16,559 nucleotides of DNA. It comes from JAYZAP01 sp964645285 (GTDB lineage: Bacteria > Pseudomonadota > Alphaproteobacteria > JAAXGF01). Shown here one piece after another: positions 1-7,136 of the stretch. The notes under the pieces are model-generated. The model was not told where the DNA came from and ran no database searches. It saw nothing but the letters and a program-made list of their open reading frames with translations. Position numbers and translations under genes: made by a program. The DNA lies in NCBI GenBank assembly GCA_964645285.1, contig CAZYDR010000084.1, positions 1-16,559 of the forward strand. The letters are read 5' to 3'. Position 1 is the stretch's first letter. The number at the start of each line of letters is the position of its first letter.

Positions 1-57
1 TCTGGTGCCAACGCTCGATCTTGCCCTGGGTCTGGGGATGATAGGGGGCTCCACGGC
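1..57 (-). mobile_element. IS3-family transposase remnant, cut by the window edge
   Basis: Read on the minus strand, the first bases translate to GAPYHPQTQGKIERWHQ. This is the hallmark stretch around the third catalytic acidic residue (the Glu of DDE) of IS3-family integrase-core transposases. The rest of the C-terminal part would continue off the left edge. The upstream side, which should carry the preceding part of the catalytic core (SDNG... motif), does not: the same frame above position about 57 reads SKYRRSVNSASC and no longer resembles a transposase. The element is therefore truncated at its 5' side and is probably inactive. Family assignment rests on motif recognition only. Confidence 0.75.
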
Positions 58-336
58 AGGACGCCGAATTGACCGAACGACGGTACTTGGACACCAGAGA
101 AGGGCAGTAAGACACTGTGGGTTTAGCGAACATCGCCTCGCTCACGTCGCCTGTGGTGGCATGAGCCTTCACCTCAAATTTCTTAAACAGCATTTGGTCA
201 TCACACTATTCCAGTGATTGCCGCGGGGGATTGCGTTGACCGAGTCGGGCGGAGGGTTTCTTCCCATATTCACGGGCGTGGTCGCCGTCCGGGCCGCCGG
301 TATTTGGATTCAATGCTTGTCATACCGCCCGAATTC
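58..336. other. Non-coding stretch between IS remnant and hydrolase gene
   Basis: No convincing gene is visible. Short open frames on both strands lack ribosome binding sites and recognisable motifs. The stretch holds two partial matches to the promoter-region motif found elsewhere in the window (TTGACCGAACG at 69-79 and TTGACCGAGTCGGGC at 236-250), but no gene start lies next to either. No hairpin with a T-run is seen downstream of the hydrolase stop at 337, so the minus-strand operon has no obvious intrinsic terminator here. Confidence 0.5.
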
Positions 337-1278
337 TTAGTCGACGCCGAGTCCCTCCCGGATGGCCCGGCCCATAGTTTCCAGCTCGGCTTCGGCCACG
401 CGGCTCACGTAGCGTGCGCGCAGGAAGCCGTGGATGGTTCCTGGCGCTCGGCGCACCGTCGTTTTCACGCCCGCTTGAGCGAGCCGTTCGCCGTAGCGCT
501 CGCCCTCGTCGCGCAACGGATCGAACTCGGCGGTCAGCACATATGCCGGCGGTAGGCCGGCAAGGTCCGTGGCGCGCATGGGCACGGCATAGGGGTCCTC
601 GATGCTCATGCGGCCCTCGAGATAGGCGTCCCAGTAGTGGGCCATGTGGTCGCGGGTAAGATACGGGTCTTCCGTGTTGGTCAGGTAGCTGCCCGAATCG
701 AGGTCCGTATCGAGCGCCGGAAAGACCAAATACTGATAGGCGATGCCGGGGCCACTGCGATCCCGCGCCATCAGGGTCAGCGCGGCAGTCAGGGTGCCGC
801 CGGCGCTGTCGCCGCCGACTGCCAAGCGGTCTGCGTCCAGCTCGAGTCTGTCGGCGTTTTCGACAATCCAAACCAGGGCGTAGTAAGCGTCTTCGACCGC
901 CGCCGGATAGGGATTCTCGGGCGCCAGACGGTAGTTGATGCTGATCACCGGCAAACCGGAGGCTTCGGCAATGCCGAGCGCGTAAACATCGTGGGTCGCG
1001 ATGCTACCCGAGATAAAACCGCCGCCGTGGAAGAACAGGATACCGGGGCTTTTCGTTTTCGGCTCGCTGCGATAGATGCGGATGCCGATCATGCGCCCGG
1101 GCGCGTTGATGAAACGGTCGCGGATCGAGTAGTTTTGAGGCACGGGCGGCGGGAACACCTCGGCCAAACGTTCGCGCAATTCGCGGAAATCCTCGGGTGT
1201 CTTGGCTTCCGGCATGCCCTCCACGGCGCGGTTGGCGCGCCGGACGAACTCGTCGATACCGGATTCGAAAACTGCCAT
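337..1278 (-). CDS. Alpha/beta hydrolase, hormone-sensitive-lipase family
   Basis: A 313-residue cytoplasmic esterase or lipase-type hydrolase. The HSL family hydrolyses short acyl esters and some related carbonyl substrates. Visible landmarks are the HGGG oxyanion-hole motif at residues 84-87, the nucleophile elbow GDSAGG at 156-161 (Ser158), the acid in EFDPLRDEG (Asp253) and the base in IHGF (His283), all in family order and spacing. The length is normal for the family. The ATG at 1278 was chosen because AGGAG lies a short distance upstream on the minus strand and the family N-terminus begins there; the frame stays open further upstream but overlaps the preceding gene. It is the last gene of a minus-strand operon, 44 bp after the MlrC-like gene. 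Its substrate is unknown; the context suggests an ester or lactone intermediate. Confidence 0.9.
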   Translation of the reverse strand: MAVFESGIDEFVRRANRAVEGMPEAKTPEDFRELRERLAEVFPPPVPQNYSIRDRFINAPGRMIGIRIYRSEPKTKSPGILFFHGGGFISGSIATHDVYALGIAEASGLPVISINYRLAPENPYPAAVEDAYYALVWIVENADRLELDADRLAVGGDSAGGTLTAALTLMARDRSGPGIAYQYLVFPALDTDLDSGSYLTNTEDPYLTRDHMAHYWDAYLEGRMSIEDPYAVPMRATDLAGLPPAYVLTAEFDPLRDEGERYGERLAQAGVKTTVRRAPGTIHGFLRARYVSRVAEAELETMGRAIREGLGVD

Positions 1279-1322
1279 TTTTTTCTCCTGTGCCGAGATT
1301 GGGTCGAGCCGTCGCCGAACCG

Positions 1323-2834
1323 TCATCCTGTTTCGGGTAGGTTGGACTCGGTGTCCGGATCGAGCGGATAGATGGGCCGGCGGACATTTTTCCACGGAAA
1401 TAGATCGTAGTCCGATGTGGCGATGCCGGGGCCCGAGACCATGACCACGTGCTTGATGATCGGCTCGAATCCGGCGCGAAAGTGCTGGCGGGACTTGATC
1501 AGGATGTAGTGCTTCTTGGCCGGATCGATGCCGGCGTGGGTGAAGCAGCCGGTATCGAATGGCTCGTGGCGCTCCTCGGCGATCACGATCTCGACGGTGC
1601 CGGTGTCGAGCACGGCGGTGCGGCCGATGTTGATTTTGGAACCCGTGAACATGGGGCCGGTGACGGCAAAAGCACCATCGGTGACGCGGCTCACCCGGCC
1701 AGTCAGCTCAAGCGGCCGGCCCTCGGCACCGATGGCCGGGAAATTAGTCTTGCCGCCGAGTTGGATAGTCACCTTGGTGCCGACGCCGGCCTCTACCATG
1801 ATAGCCACCGCCGCGGGGTCCCAGAAGGGGCCAGCGCACATATCGCCGAGACCTTGGCGCAATGCTTCGGCCAGCACATCGATCACGTCCGTCGAACCGC
1901 CCGAACCGGCGACGTCGCCGTGATCGGCGAGCAGCACCGGGCCGCCGTCCAGGTCCTTTGCGCGAGCGATGGAGTCCTCGATCGGCTCGACCGCGAAGAA
2001 GAAGTCGTCACGGCGCTCCCATGCCATGGACATGAGCTCGTGGAGCAGCCGCTTGCCAGCTGTGGGCTCGCCGTCGCAGACGATCACCCCATGCAGACCC
2101 ACGTAAGCGATGTCGGCGAGCGGAAAGCATCCGAACACCGACGCGTTGAGCACCTCGCCCGATGCTTCGGCGGCGATGGCGCGGTCCATGATGTCCTTCA
2201 TCGGTTGGCGCGACGGCGTCTGGCGGTTTAGATGGGTGAGCAGCGGCAGCGAGTGCCAGACCATGACCGGGCTAACCTCGCCGGCCAGGGCTCGGAGCAG
2301 GGTGCGCCCTGCGCGCTCGCCGGTCTCGTAGGCGTCCAGATGCGGATAGGTGCGATAGCCGGTGATCACGGTCGCATTGTCGATGGTCGCGTCCGAGAGG
2401 TTGCTGTGGAAGTCGAGCCCGACGGCGATCGGCAATTCCGGCGCCACGGCACGCACCCGGCGCAAGAGTTCGCCCTCGGGATCTTCGTAGCCTTCGGTGA
2501 CCATACCGCCGTGCAGATCCAGGAAAGCCGCGTCGCAGCCGACCTCGACTGCCTTACAGATAACGTCGGCGCAGTGGTCGAGCACGCTGTCGGGAGCCGC
2601 CGCACTCGGCGTGGCGTCGGCGGCTAACGGAAAGACGAGCTCGGCGGCCGCCTCCGCCGCCAAGTCGATGAAGGCGCCGACTGGCGTGTTGGTGCCGTGA
2701 TAGGCTTTGAGGGCGTCGTCGCCATAAATCGGCCCCCGCTCGCTGGCGTAGCGGCCGAAGGCCTCGAGTGGCGTGGGAACCGGCGAGAAGGTGTTGGTCT
2801 CATGCTTGAAAACCGCGGTAACGAAACGCTTCAT
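1323..2834 (-). CDS. MlrC-family (M81) zinc metallohydrolase
   Basis: A 503-residue protein of the M81/MlrC family, named for the enzyme acting on linearised microcystin peptides. Most members have unknown substrates and occur in amide or peptide catabolic clusters. The N-terminal half carries the conserved KHETNTF start (residues 10-16), DLHGGM (106-111), LDFHSN (140-145, with Asp141 and His143) and YPHLD (163-167, His165), which together form the expected zinc site. A second conserved block, ADHGDVAGSGG, follows in the middle, and the C-terminal MlrC domain fills the rest. The length matches the family. The start at 2834 is supported by AAGAGG upstream and by the MKRF...HETNTFSP beginning typical of the family. 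It follows the PanE-like gene by 35 bp, a gap that contains half of a 22-bp tandem repeat. No signal peptide is seen, so it is probably cytoplasmic. Confidence 0.9.
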   Translation of the reverse strand: MKRFVTAVFKHETNTFSPVPTPLEAFGRYASERGPIYGDDALKAYHGTNTPVGAFIDLAAEAAAELVFPLAADATPSAAAPDSVLDHCADVICKAVEVGCDAAFLDLHGGMVTEGYEDPEGELLRRVRAVAPELPIAVGLDFHSNLSDATIDNATVITGYRTYPHLDAYETGERAGRTLLRALAGEVSPVMVWHSLPLLTHLNRQTPSRQPMKDIMDRAIAAEASGEVLNASVFGCFPLADIAYVGLHGVIVCDGEPTAGKRLLHELMSMAWERRDDFFFAVEPIEDSIARAKDLDGGPVLLADHGDVAGSGGSTDVIDVLAEALRQGLGDMCAGPFWDPAAVAIMVEAGVGTKVTIQLGGKTNFPAIGAEGRPLELTGRVSRVTDGAFAVTGPMFTGSKINIGRTAVLDTGTVEIVIAEERHEPFDTGCFTHAGIDPAKKHYILIKSRQHFRAGFEPIIKHVVMVSGPGIATSDYDLFPWKNVRRPIYPLDPDTESNLPETG

Positions 2835-2847
2835 CGGGGACCTCTTC

Positions 2848-2891
2848 TTAATGGGTGACGACTGATTTTTTAATGGGTGACGACTGATTTT
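2848..2891. repeat. Perfect 22-bp tandem duplication across a stop codon
   Basis: Two identical 22-bp units, 2848-2869 and 2870-2891, lie head to tail. On the minus strand the unit encodes the last residues of the PanE-like protein (SVVTH) and its TAA stop. The second copy is therefore a repeated gene end sitting in the leader of the MlrC-like gene, just before its ribosome binding site. This looks like a recent slippage or recombination duplication. Confidence 0.95.
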
Positions 2892-3916
2892 ACGGCGGAC
2901 CGCAGCGCATTCAAGGCCTCGGCCCCCTGCACGCGGTATCCTGCCTCGATGTCGGCGATGAGATCGAGGAGTCGGCGGCACAGGGGCATATCGATGCCGG
3001 CGGCATCGGCCGCAGTGATCATCGGCGCCCATTGCGCTGCCGCATCGGACGGTCGACGGCCTTCCTTGAGATCGCGCCAGGTGGCGCTGTGTGTCAGCGA
3101 CCATCCGCCGGTGAAGGTGTCCATGGCATCGAACGCGCGGTCTAGGGCACCGCTATCGGCGCGGTCACGAAATGCATCGGGCTCGAACCCATCGAAGCCC
3201 ATGGGCCGCGCGCCGGCCGCGTCGGCTGCGGCGAGCATCTCGCATGCCAAGGCAGCGAACAGGGTGCGGTTGTCAGATGCCGCTAATCCCTCGCGGATCG
3301 GTAGATCGGAGATGGCGGTAATCTTGAGAAAACCGCCAAAGATCAGCTTGCCCCATAGGAAACCGAGCACGTTGTCCGAGACCTGCGTTTTGGAATCGAA
3401 GTCGAGGAACAATCGGTGCAAGTCCTCGATGCGCGGTGTCGTCGCACCGTCGAGTTCACCGATGACGACGCTGCCGCGGCCACCAAAGTTGATTTCGCCG
3501 GGAGCGCTCAGCTCGGCGCTGAAGTTGATAAAGGCACCGATTGTACGCTCGCGCCCCAACATCTCGACCAGGGTCAGCTCGTTGAGACCGTTCTGCAACG
3601 ACACCACACAGCCGTCGTTGGCGAGATGGGGTGCCAGTTCCGCCGCCGCGTCTGCGGTCCGGTTGGCCTTCACGCACAACAGGATGCGGTCGAAGGTTCC
3701 CTTGAGGTCCTGGGGAAGGGTTGCCGCTGGGCGCGTCGTGAATGCGTCTATGGGGCCAACAACGCGAAGCCCGGCCTGATTGATGGTACGCACGTTATTA
3801 GCATCAACATCGACGCAAATTGGGGCATGACCGCTGCGTGCGAGATGGGCGGCCAAGGTGCCGCCGACGGCACCCGTCCCCCATATGAGCAGTCGTGGTG
3901 TGTCGATGGTGGCCAT
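2870..3916 (-). CDS. Ketopantoate reductase-like (ApbA/PanE) dehydrogenase
   Basis: A 348-residue NAD(P)H-dependent 2-oxoacid reductase of the ApbA/PanE fold. The N-terminal Rossmann motif GTGAVGG is at residues 13-19, followed by CVKAN (81-85) and SLQNGLNE (107-113), whose Asn109 matches the conserved cofactor/substrate Asn. The C-terminal domain contains WGKLIFGG with Lys190 at the catalytic lysine position. Two other residues important in E. coli PanE appear changed: the Asn four residues after that lysine is Gly194, and the Glu of the GR.TE motif is replaced in GRRPSD (286-291). It may therefore act on a different oxoacid, or in the dehydrogenase direction, rather than in pantothenate synthesis. 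It lies 21 bp after the GST gene in the minus-strand operon. The ribosome binding site is weak; the start is fixed by the Rossmann N-terminus. Confidence 0.85.
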   Translation of the reverse strand: MATIDTPRLLIWGTGAVGGTLAAHLARSGHAPICVDVDANNVRTINQAGLRVVGPIDAFTTRPAATLPQDLKGTFDRILLCVKANRTADAAAELAPHLANDGCVVSLQNGLNELTLVEMLGRERTIGAFINFSAELSAPGEINFGGRGSVVIGELDGATTPRIEDLHRLFLDFDSKTQVSDNVLGFLWGKLIFGGFLKITAISDLPIREGLAASDNRTLFAALACEMLAAADAAGARPMGFDGFEPDAFRDRADSGALDRAFDAMDTFTGGWSLTHSATWRDLKEGRRPSDAAAQWAPMITAADAAGIDMPLCRRLLDLIADIEAGYRVQGAEALNALRSAVKSVVTH

Positions 3917-3937
3917 CCGTGCCCCGTCTGCGCCCGA

Positions 3938-4276
3938 CTAAAATTCGGCGCGCGTGGCTTGAAAGGCGGGCCGCGCTTCACAACGGTCCCGATGCCGCTC
4001 GAGGTTGGGATAGCGGTCGGTGGGAATAACGCCCTTGTCGAAACCCTCCATGAAAGTGTAGCCGACCGCCGCCGTCACGTCGGCCTGGGTCAACTCGTCG
4101 CCGACGAACCACGGGGCCGGTGACCACGCCTCTAGCTCGTCGAGCGCGGCCAAGGCCTGGGCCTGACAAGCCTCCCGCCAAGGCAGATGAAGCTTGTCGG
4201 CCGGCTTCTTGGTCGTTTCATAGACACCGGCAAGATATTTCTCGATTGCCCCGGTCATCAACGCCACCGCCTTCAT
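3938..4276 (-). CDS. Glutathione S-transferase, C-terminal half (frameshifted)
   Basis: A 112-residue frame encoding the all-helical C-terminal domain of a GST: a helix beginning KAVALMTGAIEKYLAGVYE, then LDELEAWSPAPWFVGDELTQADVTAAVGYTF, the usual N-capping/ADi region, and a short tail. It lacks the thioredoxin-like glutathione-binding domain, which lies directly upstream in another frame (4273-4548). The ATG at 4274-4276 overlaps the upstream stop as ATGA, so coupled translation of two polypeptides is possible. However, the same frame continues upstream with GDARRRVM, as expected inside an intact GST, so a single-base deletion in one ancestral gene is the simpler reading. Glutathione S-transferases detoxify or rearrange electrophilic intermediates; the substrate here is unknown. 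Confidence 0.75.
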   Translation of the reverse strand: MKAVALMTGAIEKYLAGVYETTKKPADKLHLPWREACQAQALAALDELEAWSPAPWFVGDELTQADVTAAVGYTFMEGFDKGVIPTDRYPNLERHRDRCEARPAFQATRAEF

Positions 4277-4548
4277 GACCCGTCGCCGTGCATCGCCGGT
4301 GGGGCCATCAGGCCGCGGGCCTGCCCGACGCGATTCTCCAGGTAGTCAAGGATGGCACCACTGTCGATCTGGTTTTCGCCATCGTCTAGGACCAGCCCCG
4401 GCACCCGGCCCATGGGATTGATACGGCGCACTTGGTCGGCATCGGACGACGGCGACGGCAACTCCCGCTGGAACGGCATTTCCAGCTCTATGAGGGTCAC
4501 GGCGACCCGCCGCACGAACGGGGAAACGTTCTTACCAATCAGGATCAT
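4273..4548 (-). CDS. Glutathione S-transferase, N-terminal half (frameshifted)
   Basis: A 91-residue frame carrying the thioredoxin-fold GST N-terminal domain: SPFVRRVAVTLIELEMPF (residues 9-26), NPMGRVPGLVLDDG and the glutathione-contacting DSGAILDYLENR. It runs normally to GLMAPP and then ends after MHGDGS at a TGA. Reading one base back at the run of four C (plus-strand GGGG, 4301-4304) restores APTGDARRRVMKAVAL, the expected linker into the C-terminal domain. One missing base there explains the split. The ATG at 4548 gives the standard family N-terminus (MILIGKNVSPF); its ribosome binding site is poor. It is the first gene of the minus-strand operon and faces the divergent importer operon. 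Confidence 0.75.
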   Translation of the reverse strand: MILIGKNVSPFVRRVAVTLIELEMPFQRELPSPSSDADQVRRINPMGRVPGLVLDDGENQIDSGAILDYLENRVGQARGLMAPPAMHGDGS

Positions 4549-4836
4549 GGTATTTCGCTCAAGATTCAGGGCATTTCGCTCAGGGCCATGGACTTGGAAT
4601 TCCGATGCCGGACCATCCCCGCTTCTCCAGCCACACCAAAATGACTGTATCACACAAAAATATCTCAACAAAGTTGACCGAACGGACAATCTGGGGTTAA
4701 TCTTTGCTTTCGCGCTCCCACAAGAGGAACCGGCAGCGGGGGAGGCCTTCGGCGCACGAACCGGCGGCGGCCAAACCGAATCAAATTATCCGGCGGAAGC
4801 GCCCCATAGCGTCGTGGCAAGGAGGATATCGCTATC
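4549..4836. promoter_or_regulatory. Divergent intergenic control region
   Basis: A 288-bp gap between the minus-strand GST operon and the plus-strand importer. It holds a 10-bp direct repeat ATTTCGCTCA at 4552-4561 and 4573-4582 (21 bp apart), an AT-rich segment near 4640-4672, the small palindrome CAACAAAGTTG at 4666-4676, and the plus-strand promoter and motif at 4674-4703. After the promoter there is about 125 bp of GC-rich leader. No separate gene is supported. Confidence 0.6.
4674..4703 (+). promoter_or_regulatory. Candidate promoter with shared operator motif, importer operon
   Basis: A TTGACC -35 element at 4674-4679 and a TAATCT -10 element at 4698-4703 are 18 bp apart. The -35 is embedded in TTGACCGAACGGACA, an imperfect palindrome (TTGACCG, AA, CGGACAA), which recurs identically at 8892-8906 with the same 18-bp geometry. 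A factor bound here would cover the -35 box, so repression is the simplest model. Promoter function is inferred. Confidence 0.55.
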
Positions 4837-5886
4837 ATGACAAAACTGTTTTTGCTCCGGGTACTGGGCCTTTCGGTGGCGGGCGTTGCGCTCGGCATCG
4901 CGCTTGCCGGCCTGACGGTGCCATCCGCCAGGGCCGAAACGGCGTTGACGGTCTACACGACGACAGCGTCGGAGGATCTTAGACTCTATCGGGAACGCTT
5001 CAACAAAGTGCACCCGGATATAGAAATCCGCTGGGTCCGGGACTCGACTGGCATCATCACGTCGAGGCTGCTGTCGGAGAAGGACAATCCGCAGGCCGAC
5101 GTGGTCCACATCCTGGCCTCGACCAGCATGATGAATATGGCCAAGCAGGGCATGTTCCATCCCTACGAGCCCGAGGGCTACGACAAGATCACTGAAAAGT
5201 TCAAGGACCGCGCCGATCCGCCTAACTGGGTCGGAAACTTTGCCTATATTGCCACCGTTTGCTTCAACGAGGTTGAGGCCAAGAAGAGGAACCTGCCGAA
5301 ACCCATGGCGTGGAAGGACCTGCTGAATCCTGTCTACAAGGGCCAGATCGTCATGTCCAACCCGAACTCCTCGGGGACGGGCTATCTCAACATCTCGGCG
5401 TGGATTCAGACCATGGGCGAGGACGCGGCTTGGGCTTTCCTGGACGGCCTGCACGAGAACATCGCTGTCTACCTGCATTCGGGTTCCAAGCCCTGCGTTA
5501 TGGCGGCTACCGGCGAGTTCACGGTCGGTATCTCGTTCGCCTTCCGCGGCGTCAAGGAGAAGAAGAAAGGCGCGCCCATCGACATTCTCTCGCCCAGCGA
5601 GGGACTCGGTTGGGAAATGGTCTCCACGGGGATCATCAAGGGAACCAAGAACCTTGATGCGGCCAAGAAGTTCGCCGACTGGGCGAACAGCGAGGATGCC
5701 AATCAACTCTACAATAGGGATTATGCGGTGATCGCGATCCCGTCCCTGGCCAAAACGGTCCAGTACTATCCCGAAAATCCGCTCTCCAAGATGATCGACA
5801 ACGACTTCTACTGGGCGGCCGACAATCGGGAGCGCATCCTCGCCGAGTGGAGTAAGCGCTTCGACGGCAAATCAGCGCCGAAATAG
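4837..5886 (+). CDS. ABC importer periplasmic binding protein, Fe3+/aminoethylphosphonate type
   Basis: A 349-residue solute-binding protein. Residues 1-33 are a Sec signal peptide (KLFLLR, hydrophobic core, cleavage after ARA before Glu34), so the mature protein is periplasmic. The mature part follows the FbpA/PotD-like class: LTVYTTTASEDLRLYRERF, then NPNSSGTGYLNISAWIQ (175-191) and GLHENIAVYLHSGSKPCVMAATGEFTVGISFAFRGVK. The last blocks strongly resemble the family annotated as putative 2-aminoethylphosphonate binding (PhnS2/AepX-like), by recall rather than search. No phosphonate-degrading gene is in the window, so the ligand could be another small amine or amide. AAGGAGG at 4819-4825 gives an excellent start. 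It is first in the importer operon, and two hairpins follow it. Confidence 0.9.
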   Translation: MTKLFLLRVLGLSVAGVALGIALAGLTVPSARAETALTVYTTTASEDLRLYRERFNKVHPDIEIRWVRDSTGIITSRLLSEKDNPQADVVHILASTSMMNMAKQGMFHPYEPEGYDKITEKFKDRADPPNWVGNFAYIATVCFNEVEAKKRNLPKPMAWKDLLNPVYKGQIVMSNPNSSGTGYLNISAWIQTMGEDAAWAFLDGLHENIAVYLHSGSKPCVMAATGEFTVGISFAFRGVKEKKKGAPIDILSPSEGLGWEMVSTGIIKGTKNLDAAKKFADWANSEDANQLYNRDYAVIAIPSLAKTVQYYPENPLSKMIDNDFYWAADNRERILAEWSKRFDGKSAPK

Positions 5887-5908
5887 AAGTAAGGCTAATC
5901 GGACGATA

Positions 5909-5927
5909 GGCGCTGGAAATCAGCGCC
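5909..5927 (+). terminator. Intercistronic hairpin 1 after binding-protein gene
   Basis: GGCGCTG (5909-5915) and CAGCGCC (5921-5927) form a perfect 7-bp stem with a 5-nt loop, 22 bases after the stop of the binding-protein gene. There is no T-run, so it is more likely an RNA-stabilising element than a terminator. Confidence 0.6.
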
Positions 5928-5941
5928 CATATGGTACGATC

Positions 5942-5981
5942 CGGTCCCCCGGGCTGATGGCCCGGGGGACCGAGTTGTTTT
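5942..5981 (+). terminator. Intercistronic hairpin 2 with T-rich tail (attenuator or stabiliser)
   Basis: A perfect 13-bp stem, CGGTCCCCCGGGC (5942-5954) with GCCCGGGGGACCG (5960-5972), has a 5-nt loop and is followed by TTGTTTT at 5975-5981. It has the form of an intrinsic terminator but lies inside an operon. Partial termination or 3' end protection would raise binding-protein levels over the ATPase and permease, as in other binding-protein-dependent systems. It also buries an upstream in-frame ATG at 5957. Confidence 0.75.
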
Positions 5982-6025
5982 CGAGACCTCGCGGCACTTG
6001 GATAGAGGATGACCGGAACGGCGTA

Positions 6026-7129
6026 ATGGCGAAACAGGAAGCAGACTCCCGGGCCGGCGGCGACCAGCCTTTCCTGTCGCTGGAACGCATCACCAAGAAA
6101 TTCGGTGACTTTGCGGCCCTTCAGGACATCTCGCTGGATATCGAGGCCGGCGAGTTCATCGTCTTCCTGGGGCCATCGGGGTGCGGCAAGACAACTCTGC
6201 TCAGAATTATCGCCGGCCTGGAGATCCAGACCGGCGGCCTGATCTACCAGTCGGGCCACGAGATATCGGCGCTACCGCCGGCCAAGCGTGACTTCGGTAT
6301 CGTGTTTCAATCTTATGCGCTTTTCCCGAACCTCTCGGTGTTCGACAACACGGCCTACGGGCTCATTAGCCAAGGTCTCGGAAAGAATGCAGTGGCGACG
6401 CGCGTGGCCGAGCTCCTGGAATTGGTTGGACTCCCCGAAGAAGCGCACAAGTATCCCGCGCAATTGTCGGGTGGCCAGCAGCAGCGGATCGCCGTCGCCA
6501 GGGCGATCGCCACGTCGCCCGGCCTGTTGTTGCTCGACGAGCCCCTGAGCGCCCTCGATGCCCGGGTTCGGGTGCTCCTCCGCCACGAGCTGAAGCAACT
6601 GCAACGCCGGCTCGGTATAACCAGCGTCATGGTCACCCACGACCAGGACGAGGCGTTGACCTTGGCCGACCGGATAGTGGTCATGAACCATGGCGTGATC
6701 GAGCAGATCGGTACGCCACGGCAAATCTACCGGGGTCCGACGACGGCCTTCGTTGCCGACTTCATTGGTACCATGAACTTCCTGACCGCGAACGTCGCCG
6801 GACCGGAAAGCGTGCGGCTTGGTGGCCTGGACATCGCCTGCGCCGTCGGCGGTCTGACCGAGGGCAAGGCCGTGACCGTGGCTGTGCGCTCTGAGGACGT
6901 GTTGTTCAACGATGGCTCAGGGGAGGCCTACAGCTTCACCGCCCGTATTGTGGATTTGGACTTCATTGGCTCTTACTACCGTGCGATTCTTGTCGCGCCG
7001 GTGCTCGGTGAGACCACGTTGACCGTCGATTTTCCGATCAACTCCGTGCGCGGGGTCCGCATGGAGCCAGGCGCCGAGCTGTCGCTATCGGTGCCAGAGG
7101 GTGCTCTCCACGTGTTTCCGGCCGCGTGA
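6026..7129 (+). CDS. ABC importer ATP-binding protein
   Basis: A 367-residue ATPase energising import from the cytoplasmic face. All nucleotide-binding motifs are present: Walker A GPSGCGKTT (49-57), Q-loop Gln95 in FQSYALFPNL, signature LSGGQQQR (147-154), Walker B LLLLDEP (167-173), D-loop SALD and H-loop His205 in MVTHDQDEA. A C-terminal regulatory TOBE-like domain follows (about 240-367), as in the FbpC/PotA/PhnT class. The frame is open from an ATG at 5957, but that codon sits in the loop and arm of a strong hairpin. The ATG at 6026 is preferred, giving the usual short N-terminus before LERITKKFGDFAAL. Its ribosome binding site is only moderate (GGAACGG), consistent with low expression relative to the binding protein. 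Confidence 0.9.
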   Translation: MAKQEADSRAGGDQPFLSLERITKKFGDFAALQDISLDIEAGEFIVFLGPSGCGKTTLLRIIAGLEIQTGGLIYQSGHEISALPPAKRDFGIVFQSYALFPNLSVFDNTAYGLISQGLGKNAVATRVAELLELVGLPEEAHKYPAQLSGGQQQRIAVARAIATSPGLLLLDEPLSALDARVRVLLRHELKQLQRRLGITSVMVTHDQDEALTLADRIVVMNHGVIEQIGTPRQIYRGPTTAFVADFIGTMNFLTANVAGPESVRLGGLDIACAVGGLTEGKAVTVAVRSEDVLFNDGSGEAYSFTARIVDLDFIGSYYRAILVAPVLGETTLTVDFPINSVRGVRMEPGAELSLSVPEGALHVFPAA

Positions 7130-7136
7130 TACCGCC

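Noticed and set aside
236..250. TTGACCGAGTCGGGC as another regulon operator
   Set aside because: It has an extra base relative to the motif and no gene start nearby. Short TTGACCG matches also occur inside genes (for example near 7018), so the background is appreciable.
1449..2231. Plus-strand open frame (260 codons) opposite the MlrC-like gene
   Set aside because: It is a shadow of a strongly supported M81 gene, with no ribosome binding site and low-complexity composition.
3416..4123. Plus-strand open frame (235 codons) spanning the PanE-like and GST genes
   Set aside because: It crosses two supported minus-strand genes and contains no recognisable motif.
4786..5706. Long minus-strand open frame (306 codons) opposite the binding-protein gene
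   Set aside because: It is antisense to a gene with a clear signal peptide, family motifs and ribosome binding site. Its translation shows no recognisable domain. Long antisense frames are common in GC-rich genes.
5957..6025. Upstream N-terminal extension of the ATPase
   Set aside because: The ATG lies in the loop and arm of a 13-bp GC-rich hairpin, and the added residues do not resemble the family N-terminus.
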